Below, one piece after another: positions 5,668 to 12,637 of a DNA stretch of 12,637 bases. Made by a program: the position numbers and the translations under genes. How positions within the stretch are numbered: the first letter of the stretch is position 1; every line of letters begins with the position of its first letter. Source of the DNA: JAAXQD01 sp032126435 (GTDB taxonomy: Bacteria > Desulfobacterota > Desulfobacteria > Desulfobacterales > UBA11574); contig JAQBBE010000144.1 in assembly GCA_032126435.1 (NCBI GenBank), forward strand, positions 1-12,637, in the 5' to 3' direction. The notes beneath the pieces were generated by a model. It was not told where the DNA came from, made no database searches, and saw nothing but the letters and a program-made list of their open reading frames with translations.

Positions 5668-6135
5668 ATGAAACCTGCAGAAATGGAACAGGCTTTGGGA
5701 AGCTGCGAGTTTTTCAAATTGCTGGGAAAAAAAGAAATATCTGAAATTGCCAAACTCTGCCGGATAATGCGCTATAAAAGTGGTGAATATGTTTTTCAAC
5801 AAGGCGATTATGGCGAGCATATCTACGTTATTGCCCAAGGCCGTATACACCTGGAAAGGTCTGTGGACTTGGGAGCACAAAAGGGGAATGTCGTCATCGA
5901 AACCCTTGGCAAGGGAAGAGTTCTGGGCTGCTGGTCCACCCTGCTGAACATGCCCCACATCCTCATGTCTTCGGCCGTTTGTCAGAAACCGACACACATC
6001 GTAACTCTGAGGGGCGCTGATTTAAGAAAGATGATGATCGGCAACACCGAACTTGGATTTAATATCATGGAAAGACTCTGTTATTTACTTCGGGACAGAT
6101 TACAGGCCGCATACGGCGCTATGGAGAAAATATAG
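5668..6135 (+). CDS. Stand-alone cyclic-nucleotide-binding-fold (CRP/FNR sensor) protein without HTH
   Basis: 155 residues forming only the beta-roll sensor domain and part of the following long helix of CRP/FNR proteins (YVFQQGDYGEHIYVIAQGRIHLER at about 41-64 is the recognisable core, split here across GDYGE and YVIAQGRI). Full regulators are about 200-230 residues and end in a helix-turn-helix; here the stop comes right after the helix (MERLCYLLRDRLQ, about 134-146), so direct DNA binding is unlikely. The ligand cassette region (GRVLGCWSTLLNMPHILMSSA, near 83-103) lacks the Glu and Arg that hold cAMP or cGMP in CRP-like proteins. Five cysteines are present (13, 31, 88, 105, 138). The ATG has AGAGG 6 nt upstream. 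The stop is 4 nt before the ASKHA gene, which points to a joint role. It may sense redox state, heme or another ligand; this is inference. Confidence 0.8.
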   Translation: MKPAEMEQALGSCEFFKLLGKKEISEIAKLCRIMRYKSGEYVFQQGDYGEHIYVIAQGRIHLERSVDLGAQKGNVVIETLGKGRVLGCWSTLLNMPHILMSSAVCQKPTHIVTLRGADLRKMMIGNTELGFNIMERLCYLLRDRLQAAYGAMEKI

Positions 6136-6139
6136 CATC

Positions 6140-8092
6140 ATGAACAAGCTTAAAATATTATTTCTGCCCCATAATATAGAAATAACCGTTACGCGCGGAA
6201 AAAACCTTATCCGTGCCGCCATGGAAGCAGGTGTTCATATTAATGCATCTTGTGGTGGGGAAGGTGTCTGCGGAAAGTGCAGGGTTATTATCGAGAAAGG
6301 GGACGTTGAAGGAGGGATATCGGAAAAGTTGAGCACAGAAGACCTGAACAAAGGGTATCGCCAGGCCTGTCTGGCCGCTGTCAAAAGCGATCTTGTGGTA
6401 CGCATTCCGATAGAGTCAGAAGTTGATGCAGGGGTTCTTAATCTGCAGACAACGCCGCGAAGGGCGGCTCGGATCTGGGAAATGAATCTCGAAGATTTAA
6501 AGGATAAAGGGCTTTTCATCCCGCCGGTGGAAAAGAAATACCTCCAAGTTCCAGAGCCGACTTTACAGGATAACCTGCCGGATGTAACCAGACTCGTCTC
6601 TTTTTTGAAAGCCAAACACGACGAACACCGTCTGGTGGTTCGGCTTCCCGTTATCCGAAAAATTCCAGACATCTTGAGAAAAGACGGCTTCAGAGTTACC
6701 GCTACCCTTGCCCGGCCGGTCCAATCCGGGAGAAAGACGCACATCATAAATATTCAGCCTGGGGATACCACCGATCGAAATTATGCCATTGCCGTGGATA
6801 TCGGGACCACAACCATTTACGGGCAGTTGATCGACCTTAAAACAGGCGATGTTCTGGCCCAGTTTGGTGACTACAACGGACAGATCAGTTACGGTGAAGA
6901 CGTCATCAGCAGAATCATTTTTGCGGATAAACCCGAGGGCCTCGAAAAGCTTCACGAGGTGGTTATTAATACCATCAACAAGTTAATCAAGAAGATGGTC
7001 AAACGGGCCCGGATCGATCCTGACGAAATTTCCACCATTACCATGGCAGGCAATACAACCATGACCCAGCTTATGCTGAAGATCAACCCCAAATATATAA
7101 GGCTTTCACCGTATGTGCCGGCTTCAACCCTCTATCCGCCCATTAATGCAGTTGATCTGGGCCTTGCTCTTGGAGACCATGTCACCGCTTTGGTATACCC
7201 GGCGGTTTCGAGTTATGTTGGCGGCGACATTGTGGCCGGCGTTATGGGGTCGGGAATGTATCGCACCGAAGAACTGACACTTTTCATGGATATCGGAACC
7301 AATGCAGAGATTGTCATTGGCAATAAAGATTGGCTTGCCTGTGCATCCTGTTCCGCCGGTCCGGCATTTGAAGGGGGCGGCGTTAAGTTCGGGATGCGGG
7401 CCGCCAAGGGGGCCATTGAAGATTTTTCCATGGATCCCGTGACATTTGAACCCATGAATATTACCATCGGTAATGTCAGGCCAAAAGGTATCTGCGGCTC
7501 GGGACTGATCATCATTGCAGCAACAATGTTTGAATTGGGTGTTATCGATAACCGGGGCAAATTCAACCGGGACCTCGATACACCCCGAATTCGGGAAACC
7601 GAGGGTATTTTTGAGTACGTCCTTGCCTGGAAGGATGAAACCGAGATCGGCAGAGATGTTGCCTTAACTGAACCGGACCTTGACAATCTCATACGCGCCA
7701 AAGGGGCACTTTACAGCGGTTGCATGACCCTCCTGGAAGAAGTGGGTCTTACGATGAAAGATATTGACCGCATTTATTTGGCAGGGGGATTTGGAAGTTA
7801 TGTGGACTTGGAAAAGGCTATGGTTATCGGTTTGTTGCCTGAAATAGACCCGGATAGAATTCGGTTTATCGGTAACGGGTCTTTAATGGGGGCAAAAATG
7901 AGTTCTCTGACCAACCGCATCAGAAAAGATGTCGTGGAGGTCACCAAGAGGATGACAAATTTCGAACTGTCGGAAACACCCTCTTTTATGGATAATTACG
8001 TGGCCGCTCTTTTTCTGCCACATACCGACATGGATCAGTTTCCCAAACTCAAAGCACGCTTTGAAGCCCGCAAAGCTCTAAAAACAAACTAA
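6140..8092 (+). CDS. ASKHA-domain 2Fe-2S protein, reductive activator of corrinoid enzymes (RACo-like)
   Basis: 650 residues, near the size of RACo. An N-terminal plant-type ferredoxin domain carries C38, C44, C47 and C77 in the CGGEGVCGKC context. A linker and middle region follow, then an actin-like ATPase domain with DIGTTT (220-225), AGNTTM, a second phosphate motif FMDIGTNAE (383-391), CSAGPAFEGGGVKFGMRA, KGICGSGL, and LAGGFGSY (547-554), typical of the DUF4445/ASKHA family. Such proteins use ATP to drive electron transfer from the 2Fe-2S cluster to an inactive cob(II)alamin protein, restoring cob(I)alamin in methyltransferases or the corrinoid Fe-S protein. ATG at 6140 is chosen because it lies 4 nt after the previous stop with GGAGAA (6123-6128) upstream; a longer in-frame start at 6053 would overlap the preceding gene by about 80 nt. 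Its corrinoid target is not in this window. Confidence 0.92.
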   Translation: MNKLKILFLPHNIEITVTRGKNLIRAAMEAGVHINASCGGEGVCGKCRVIIEKGDVEGGISEKLSTEDLNKGYRQACLAAVKSDLVVRIPIESEVDAGVLNLQTTPRRAARIWEMNLEDLKDKGLFIPPVEKKYLQVPEPTLQDNLPDVTRLVSFLKAKHDEHRLVVRLPVIRKIPDILRKDGFRVTATLARPVQSGRKTHIINIQPGDTTDRNYAIAVDIGTTTIYGQLIDLKTGDVLAQFGDYNGQISYGEDVISRIIFADKPEGLEKLHEVVINTINKLIKKMVKRARIDPDEISTITMAGNTTMTQLMLKINPKYIRLSPYVPASTLYPPINAVDLGLALGDHVTALVYPAVSSYVGGDIVAGVMGSGMYRTEELTLFMDIGTNAEIVIGNKDWLACASCSAGPAFEGGGVKFGMRAAKGAIEDFSMDPVTFEPMNITIGNVRPKGICGSGLIIIAATMFELGVIDNRGKFNRDLDTPRIRETEGIFEYVLAWKDETEIGRDVALTEPDLDNLIRAKGALYSGCMTLLEEVGLTMKDIDRIYLAGGFGSYVDLEKAMVIGLLPEIDPDRIRFIGNGSLMGAKMSSLTNRIRKDVVEVTKRMTNFELSETPSFMDNYVAALFLPHTDMDQFPKLKARFEARKALKTN

Positions 8093-9243
8093 AGCCTGCG
8101 ATCCATCACCTGGGAGCTTTTCAGAACTAGCCCCCCTGTCAGGGCAATAAGGCTGCTGATCATAAACATTTTAAATGTCCCCAAAATTTCAAAAAAATAG
8201 CCGCTCATGAAAAGTCCAACCATTAGGCCGAGCCCATAGGTTGTCGCGTTATTCACCGACTGCCCCAGTGTCTTGGTTTCATCGGGTGTTAATGAATCAA
8301 TGTATAAAATACTTGCCACATGAAACGTTCCATATGTAACAGCGTGAAGAATTTGTAAGAACAGGATCGACGCTGGAGATGTGGCAAAAAAGAGCCCAAA
8401 CCATCTTAATGCCGCCACCATGAATGAGAAGACCAGAACATTATCTATGGAAAAACGTTTGAAGATCATATCCGATTTTATCATCACGACAATTTCGGCA
8501 ATGGATGCCAGTGCCCATGAAATTCCGATAAATGTCTTTCCATATCCCAGGTTTTCAAGATGGATGGAATAAAAACCGTAGTATGTTCCATGACTCACCA
8601 GCATTAAAAAGGCACAGAACAGAAACACCACCACGCGTCTTTTTAAAAGAACTTTGACATTCGAAGAAAAAGAGGATGGCTTTTTGATCTGAATATCAGG
8701 AATCTTAAAGGAAGTCAGTGCCTGTACCAGAGACCCGCAGAAAATAAGTATGAGAATTATTCTGATGGAATAAAGATCTATAATCCTCCCCAGCACGATG
8801 ACCGTAATGATAAAAGCGATGGAGCCCCATCCCCTGATCGTCCCGTAGCTTTTCTTTTTTGCGCCCAAAACGTCCATGGTAAAGGCTTCGAGAAAGGAAA
8901 TGATCGGCGCGTAAAATATGCCATAAAAAACGGTGATCACAAGCATGGGCCAAAAGGCAGTGGTGTAGAAGTAAAATCCCCATATTGCGACACTGATAAA
9001 ATTACATAAAATATATATCGGCCTTCTAATCTGAAAACGGTCCGCCAAGATTCCCCAGACCAGTGAGAATAGAATTAATGCGATGGATCTGACGGCTGAC
9101 AGCGTGCCGATTTCAAACCCGCTAAAATCAAGATGATAGCAATATAAATTAAAATAGGGTAAAAAAATGCCCATGACGCCAAAGTATAAAAAGTACTGTG
9201 AGCCGATGATAACCTTAAATGAATTTTTAAAAGGTCGATTCAT
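8089..9243 (-). CDS. MFS transporter, MFS_1-like / HcaT-type
   Basis: 384 residues of mostly hydrophobic sequence consistent with 12 membrane helices, the usual size for the LacY/HcaT-like branch of the major facilitator superfamily. The cytoplasmic loop 2-3 motif appears as WGILADRFQIRR (63-74) and the family sequence YGTIRGWGSIAF is at 133-144. A long basic loop near 185-205 (IQIKKPSSF...LLKRR) divides the two halves. It should sit in the inner membrane and move a small solute, probably with protons; the substrate cannot be told. The ATG at 9243 has no good ribosome site, only AT-rich sequence, so translation may be weak. The stop overlaps that of the convergent ASKHA gene by 4 nt. The coding region looks more AT-rich, with more ATA and TTT codons, than its neighbours, which could reflect membrane composition or later acquisition. 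Confidence 0.88.
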   Translation of the reverse strand: MNRPFKNSFKVIIGSQYFLYFGVMGIFLPYFNLYCYHLDFSGFEIGTLSAVRSIALILFSLVWGILADRFQIRRPIYILCNFISVAIWGFYFYTTAFWPMLVITVFYGIFYAPIISFLEAFTMDVLGAKKKSYGTIRGWGSIAFIITVIVLGRIIDLYSIRIILILIFCGSLVQALTSFKIPDIQIKKPSSFSSNVKVLLKRRVVVFLFCAFLMLVSHGTYYGFYSIHLENLGYGKTFIGISWALASIAEIVVMIKSDMIFKRFSIDNVLVFSFMVAALRWFGLFFATSPASILFLQILHAVTYGTFHVASILYIDSLTPDETKTLGQSVNNATTYGLGLMVGLFMSGYFFEILGTFKMFMISSLIALTGGLVLKSSQVMDRRL

Positions 9244-9339
9244 GGGTTTTTAATATTTCATTTGCAGACAAAATACAATTTTTATCTATAAACAGAATAC
9301 GTGCTTTTCGGAATTGGCTGACAAGATTCAGGACTTTTC

Positions 9340-9368
9340 TTTACAAACGCTTAGTTAGGTGTTAATAT
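9340..9368 (+). promoter_or_regulatory. Possible promoter of the hsp20-lon operon
   Basis: TTTACA (9340-9345), 17-nt spacer, TAATAT (9363-9368): 5 of 6 and 4 of 6 matches to the sigma-70 hexamers. It lies about 100 nt before the Hsp20 ATG. A heat-shock sigma-32-like pair (ATTGAA at 9375-9380 and CCCC at 9392-9395) overlaps the same area but with only 11 nt between, so it is weaker. No CIRCE element was found. Confidence 0.3.
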
Positions 9369-9392
9369 TCGCATATTGAAGTTCCCTGAAGC

Positions 9393-9405
9393 CCCGCCAG
9401 GCGGG
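9393..9405. repeat. Short GC palindrome upstream of hsp20
   Basis: CCCGCC (9393-9398), A, GGCGGG (9400-9405): perfect arms around one base. It lies in otherwise AT-rich intergenic DNA, and its modules recall the GC-rich stretch at 1381-1502. It may be an operator, a leader hairpin of four base pairs, or a repeat remnant. Confidence 0.4.
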
Positions 9406-9468
9406 ATGAATCGACGCATCAGCATGTGATTATTTTTGAACGAACCCTTAGCGCGCAGGAGCTTTAAA

Positions 9469-9915
9469 ATGGATTATATCAAAATACGATTCGCTGACGA
9501 TTTTAATCATCACGATTCCAAGTTCGAAAAAACAGTTGAGGATCTCTTTAGATCGATAAACCCCATGTTTACGATTGCTGAGCGGACGTGGAAGCCTCAA
9601 ATGGATATTTATGAAACCCCGGACGAGATCATTATCATGGGTGAAATCGCCGGTGTTACAAAAGAGGATCTGGAACTGGAAATCAGCAGTAAAGCCGTTA
9701 AAATTCAAGGAAACCGTACCCCGTTAACACGCATAGAAAATGCAACATACCGCCTGGCGGAAATACAGTATGGTAAATTTGAGCGCATACTCTATTTTCC
9801 TGCGCCCATTGACCCTGAAGTTGTTTCTGCCTCATATTCCAACGGATTTCTCCAGGTTCGACTTGCCAAGCTTGCGCTTGATAAGACTTTCAAAGTCCCA
9901 ATTACAGAACGATAG
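9469..9915 (+). CDS. Hsp20/alpha-crystallin family small heat-shock protein
   Basis: 148 residues. ATG at 9469 is chosen because AGGAG (9457-9461) lies 7 nt upstream; an upstream TTG at 9436 has no such site. The alpha-crystallin domain spans about 41-133, beginning WKPQMDIYETPDEIIIMGEI, with the conserved AGVTKEDLELEI and the closing ASYSNGFLQVRL (121-132; the family's NGxL signature at 125-128). A C-terminal V-P-I (143-145) can serve as the I/V-x-I/V motif used for oligomer assembly. It is an ATP-independent cytoplasmic holdase that keeps unfolding proteins soluble. It lies 51 nt before lon in the same direction with no terminator between, so the two are probably co-transcribed as a stress operon. 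Confidence 0.93.
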   Translation: MDYIKIRFADDFNHHDSKFEKTVEDLFRSINPMFTIAERTWKPQMDIYETPDEIIIMGEIAGVTKEDLELEISSKAVKIQGNRTPLTRIENATYRLAEIQYGKFERILYFPAPIDPEVVSASYSNGFLQVRLAKLALDKTFKVPITER

Positions 9916-9966
9916 CTTGTGAAATAAAATCAGAATTCCTTTGTATGAAACGATTTGGAGGTTCAC

Positions 9967-12315
9967 ATGACCGAACAGCAGCCATCACCTGAACTCAGCG
10001 CGGAAAAAATGCCGGAAATTCTTCCGATTCTTCCATTGTTTGACACCGCTCTTTTCCCCAAAATGGTTTTGCCGCTTGTTGTTATGCAGCCGGAATCGAT
10101 AAAACTGGTCGACGAAACCATGTCCCAGAATCGACTCATAGGACTGATCGTAGTAAAAAAGCCCTCCGAGGATAACGTTCATGCCCAGGATGATCTGAAC
10201 ACCGTAGGCACCAGCGCATTGATTCTAAAAATGGCAAAAACAGAAGATAACAAATTGCAATTGCTGGCCCAGGGTTTGGGAAGATTCAAGGTCAAAGAAT
10301 ATGTGCAAAAAAAGCCGTATCTTCGAGCCAGCATCGAACATATTAAAGAAGACGATACAAAAGACAAAGAAATCGAGGCCCTGATGTCCAACATGATCGG
10401 CCAGTTCACCAGAATTGCCGAACTTTCTCCCGGGTTGCCCCAGGAAATCGTGGTGATGGCAAGATCCATACGAGAGCCCGGCATTTTGGCAGATATGATT
10501 GCCTCCACCATCAACTCCAGCCTTGAAGAAAAACAGAAGGTTCTGGAAATTTTTGACATAAAAAAACGGTTGAAAGAAGTGACTCGGCTGGTTAACCATC
10601 AATTGGAAATCCTCGAGCTGGGAAACAAAATTCAATCCCAGGTCAAAGGGGACATGGATAAACGGCAGCGGGAATACTATCTTCGCGAGCAGCTCAAAGC
10701 CATTAAAGAAGAACTGGGTGAAAAAGATGAAGCCGCTGTGGAAGTCGAAGATTACCGGGCAAAAATCGAGGGAAAAAACCTTCCAGAGGAAGCCCGCAAG
10801 GAGGCTGAACGGGAACTGAACCGCCTTTCCCGCATGCATCCGTCTTCAGCGGAATATACCGTGGCATCAACCTACCTGGACTGGCTGACCGCACTTCCCT
10901 GGCATGAAAGTACAGAAGACAACCTTGACATCAAAAAGGCCCGGCAAATTTTAGATAAAGACCACTTTGGGCTGGACAAAGCCAAAAAGCGAATTCTGGA
11001 ATATCTGGCGGTACGCAAGTTAAAACCGGAGTCAAAAGGGCCCATTCTATGCTTTGCCGGTCCCCCCGGTACGGGTAAAACATCTCTGGGCCGCTCCATC
11101 GCCCAGGCTTTGGGTCGCCGGTTTTTCCGAATTTCACTCGGCGGCGTAAGGGATGAGGCTGAAATAAGGGGACATCGACGCACGTATGTCGGAGCGCTTC
11201 CCGGCCGAATTATTCAGGGGATACGACGATCCGGATCGAACAATCCCGTATTTATGCTCGACGAAATCGATAAGGTTGGGAGCGATTTCCGAGGTGATCC
11301 GTCGTCTGCGCTTCTGGAAGTTCTCGATCCTGAACAGAACTTTTCTTTTTCAGATCATTATCTGGACGTGGCTTTTGACCTGTCAAAGGTGATGTTCATA
11401 ACCACCGCCAATATTCTTGATACCATCCCGCCTGCACTGCTGGACAGAATGGAGGTTCTGAAGCTTGTCGGCTATACACTTGACGAAAAAATCAGAATCG
11501 CAAACCGCTATCTTATCCCCCGCCAACGTGAAGCCCATGGCCTTAAGACCAAACAGTTGTCTTTTACAAAAGGCGCTGTAAAACACATTATATCGGGGTA
11601 TACTCGCGAAGCCGGCTTGAGAAATCTCGAACGTGAAATTGCATCGATCTGCCGTGGGGTTGCTGCCGGTGTCGCTGAAGAAAAAGTCGCTTCCGTTACA
11701 ATCAAGGTTGAAAATATTTCCGAGTACCTCGGGCCCGTTCGATTGATTTCGGAAGCAAAAGCCAGGACTTCAATTCCCGGAGTGGCAACGGGGCTTGCCT
11801 GGACACAGGCCGGCGGCGAACTCCTCTTTATAGAAGCAACCTCCATGAGGGGTAGTAAAGGCCTTACCCTGACGGGCCAGCTTGGAGATATCATGAAAGA
11901 ATCCGCAACCGCGGCATTGAGTTTTATTCGATCGAATGCCGAGACCATTGGCATTCCTGATGATTATTTCGAAAAACACGATATTCATATTCACGTCCCG
12001 GCAGGCGCTATTCCCAAAGACGGTCCTTCAGCCGGTGTCACCATGCTGACTGCACTGACATCGTTACTGACCCATAAAACCATCAACAAAGATCTTGCCA
12101 TGACCGGTGAAATAACATTAAGAGGTCAGGTTCTCCCGGTCGGCGGCATCAAGGAAAAGGTGCTGGCAGCCCATCGTGCGGGCATAAAAGCGATTATCAT
12201 ACCCAAGTGGAACGAAAAAGATCTGGAAGACATACCCAAAGAGATTAAAGAAAAAATCCGCTTTTACCCTGTGGAAAGGATGCAGGATGTTTTGAAAATC
12301 GCATTTGAAAAATAG
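9967..12315 (+). CDS. lon: Lon ATP-dependent protease
   Basis: 782 residues, close to E. coli Lon (784). The start is ATG at 9967 with GGAGG (9957-9961) 5 nt upstream; a TTG at 9955 falls within that site. The N-terminal substrate-binding domain occupies about 13-210 (beginning EILPILPLFDTALFPKMVLPL on the frame). The AAA+ domain has Walker A GPPGTGKT (365-372) and Walker B VFMLDEID (428-435). The C-terminal protease domain has the catalytic serine S688 in PKDGPSAG and lysine K731 in GGIKEK, exactly 43 residues apart as in the E. coli S679/K722 dyad. Lon degrades damaged and regulatory proteins in the cytoplasm using ATP. All key residues are intact, so the enzyme should be active. It follows hsp20 and is followed 2 nt later by the rlpA-like gene. 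Many bacteria have more than one Lon; whether this is the only copy cannot be told. Confidence 0.98.
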   Translation: MTEQQPSPELSAEKMPEILPILPLFDTALFPKMVLPLVVMQPESIKLVDETMSQNRLIGLIVVKKPSEDNVHAQDDLNTVGTSALILKMAKTEDNKLQLLAQGLGRFKVKEYVQKKPYLRASIEHIKEDDTKDKEIEALMSNMIGQFTRIAELSPGLPQEIVVMARSIREPGILADMIASTINSSLEEKQKVLEIFDIKKRLKEVTRLVNHQLEILELGNKIQSQVKGDMDKRQREYYLREQLKAIKEELGEKDEAAVEVEDYRAKIEGKNLPEEARKEAERELNRLSRMHPSSAEYTVASTYLDWLTALPWHESTEDNLDIKKARQILDKDHFGLDKAKKRILEYLAVRKLKPESKGPILCFAGPPGTGKTSLGRSIAQALGRRFFRISLGGVRDEAEIRGHRRTYVGALPGRIIQGIRRSGSNNPVFMLDEIDKVGSDFRGDPSSALLEVLDPEQNFSFSDHYLDVAFDLSKVMFITTANILDTIPPALLDRMEVLKLVGYTLDEKIRIANRYLIPRQREAHGLKTKQLSFTKGAVKHIISGYTREAGLRNLEREIASICRGVAAGVAEEKVASVTIKVENISEYLGPVRLISEAKARTSIPGVATGLAWTQAGGELLFIEATSMRGSKGLTLTGQLGDIMKESATAALSFIRSNAETIGIPDDYFEKHDIHIHVPAGAIPKDGPSAGVTMLTALTSLLTHKTINKDLAMTGEITLRGQVLPVGGIKEKVLAAHRAGIKAIIIPKWNEKDLEDIPKEIKEKIRFYPVERMQDVLKIAFEK

Positions 12316-12317
12316 TG

Positions 12318-12637
12318 ATGCCCATTCTATTAAAAAAAAGACATTGCCCTGCAATTTATAGACGTCTTGCTTTTTGCGGTCTTTTAATTTTTCTTTTTTA
12401 CGGATGTGCAGCAGTCGAGCCTCCGCCGACCCCTCCGGGACAACCGAAACCCTATAAAATTGGGAAAAACTGGTATCAGCCGCTGGCGCATGCACAAGGT
12501 TTCAACCAGCGCGGCCGAGCATCTTGGTACGGCAGGGACTTTCACGGGAAAAAGACATCCAACGGCGAAACCTATAATATGTATGCCATGACCGCTGCCC
12601 ACAAAACCCTCCCCTTTGGCACGTATGTCAGCGTACG
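12318..12637 (+). CDS. rlpA: RlpA-like septal ring lytic transglycosylase lipoprotein (3' truncated)
   Basis: ATG at 12318 opens a frame that runs to the window edge, giving 106 residues. A basic N-terminus and a hydrophobic stretch (about 17-28) end in LFYGC, so C30 is the probable lipidation site; the lipobox is imperfect (F-Y-G before Cys). A proline-rich linker (34-45) leads to the double-psi beta-barrel domain with GRASWYGRDFHGKKTSNGE (66-84) and AMTAAHKTLPFGTYVSV (90-106), the RlpA signature; Glu84 and His95 fall in the family's conserved active region. RlpA cleaves glycan strands that lack stem peptides at the division site in the envelope. A C-terminal SPOR domain, if present, lies beyond the window. 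The start is 2 nt after the lon stop and has no clear ribosome site, so translational coupling to lon is likely. Confidence 0.9.
   Translation, partial: MPILLKKRHCPAIYRRLAFCGLLIFLFYGCAAVEPPPTPPGQPKPYKIGKNWYQPLAHAQGFNQRGRASWYGRDFHGKKTSNGETYNMYAMTAAHKTLPFGTYVSV

Noticed and set aside
5485..5997. 170-residue open frame on the - strand across the leader and cNMP-fold gene
   Set aside because: It overlaps a better supported gene, has no family resemblance and lacks a good start region. The part at 5500-5630 could be repeat-derived, noted in the leader finding.
6053..6139. Longer N-terminus for the ASKHA protein
   Set aside because: It would overlap the preceding gene by over 80 nt, and the family's ferredoxin domain starts right at the Met encoded at 6140.
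10225..10839. 204-residue open frame on the - strand
   Set aside because: Antisense to lon, with low-complexity Phe-rich sequence typical of reversed Glu/Lys-rich coding DNA.

Overview
The window looks like a piece of an anaerobic, probably sulfate-reducing or syntrophic Desulfobacterota genome (Desulfobacterales-like). This is inferred from gene content: a sulfhydrogenase/Flx-type Fe-S plus flavoprotein pair, a NuoEF-like diaphorase with extra Fe-S domains, a corrinoid-enzyme reactivator, and an Hsp20-Lon pair. No rRNA or other phylogenetic marker is present to confirm it. No tRNA, CRISPR array, insertion sequence or phage gene was seen.

Layout. (1) Positions 1-1210, + strand: the 3' end of a 4Fe-4S dicluster protein, then an FAD/NAD(P)-binding subunit with a C-terminal 2Fe-2S motif. 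These resemble the beta and gamma subunits of sulfhydrogenase/anaerobic sulfite reductase, or FlxB/FlxA. (2) Positions 1211-1621 hold no gene: an imperfect foldback repeat rich in ATTCC, followed by a GC-rich hairpin stretch. (3) Positions 1622-2059, + strand: an RseC/MucC-family membrane protein, separated by a hairpin from (4) a convergent three-gene operon on the - strand (5294 to 2174). That operon encodes NuoE-like, NuoF-like and NuoG-N-terminus-like proteins, an NADH-oxidising Fe-S flavoprotein module with no catalytic partner in view. (5) Positions 5295-5667: a divergent regulatory region with a perfect 9-6-9 palindrome and a foldable leader. (6) Positions 5668-8092, + strand: a cyclic-nucleotide-binding-fold protein without a DNA-binding domain, closely followed by an ASKHA/2Fe-2S protein of the RACo type. 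(7) Positions 9243-8089, - strand: a 12-TM MFS transporter whose stop overlaps the convergent ASKHA gene. (8) Positions 9469-12637, + strand: Hsp20, Lon protease, and the start of an RlpA-like lipoprotein cut off by the window edge.

How the genes may fit together. The first 8 kb is largely about low-potential electron handling. The FAD/NAD(P) subunit and the NuoEF-like module both have pyridine-nucleotide and Fe-S sites. The ASKHA protein uses ATP and a reduced 2Fe-2S domain to reactivate oxidised corrinoid proteins. The diaphorase operon and the cNMP/ASKHA pair diverge from one shared control region, so co-regulation is plausible but unproven. The last 3.2 kb is a protein-quality-control and envelope block of ordinary families.

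The item most worth a second look is the degenerate, HTH-less cNMP-fold protein coupled to the corrinoid activator and facing an orphan diaphorase operon across a strong palindrome.
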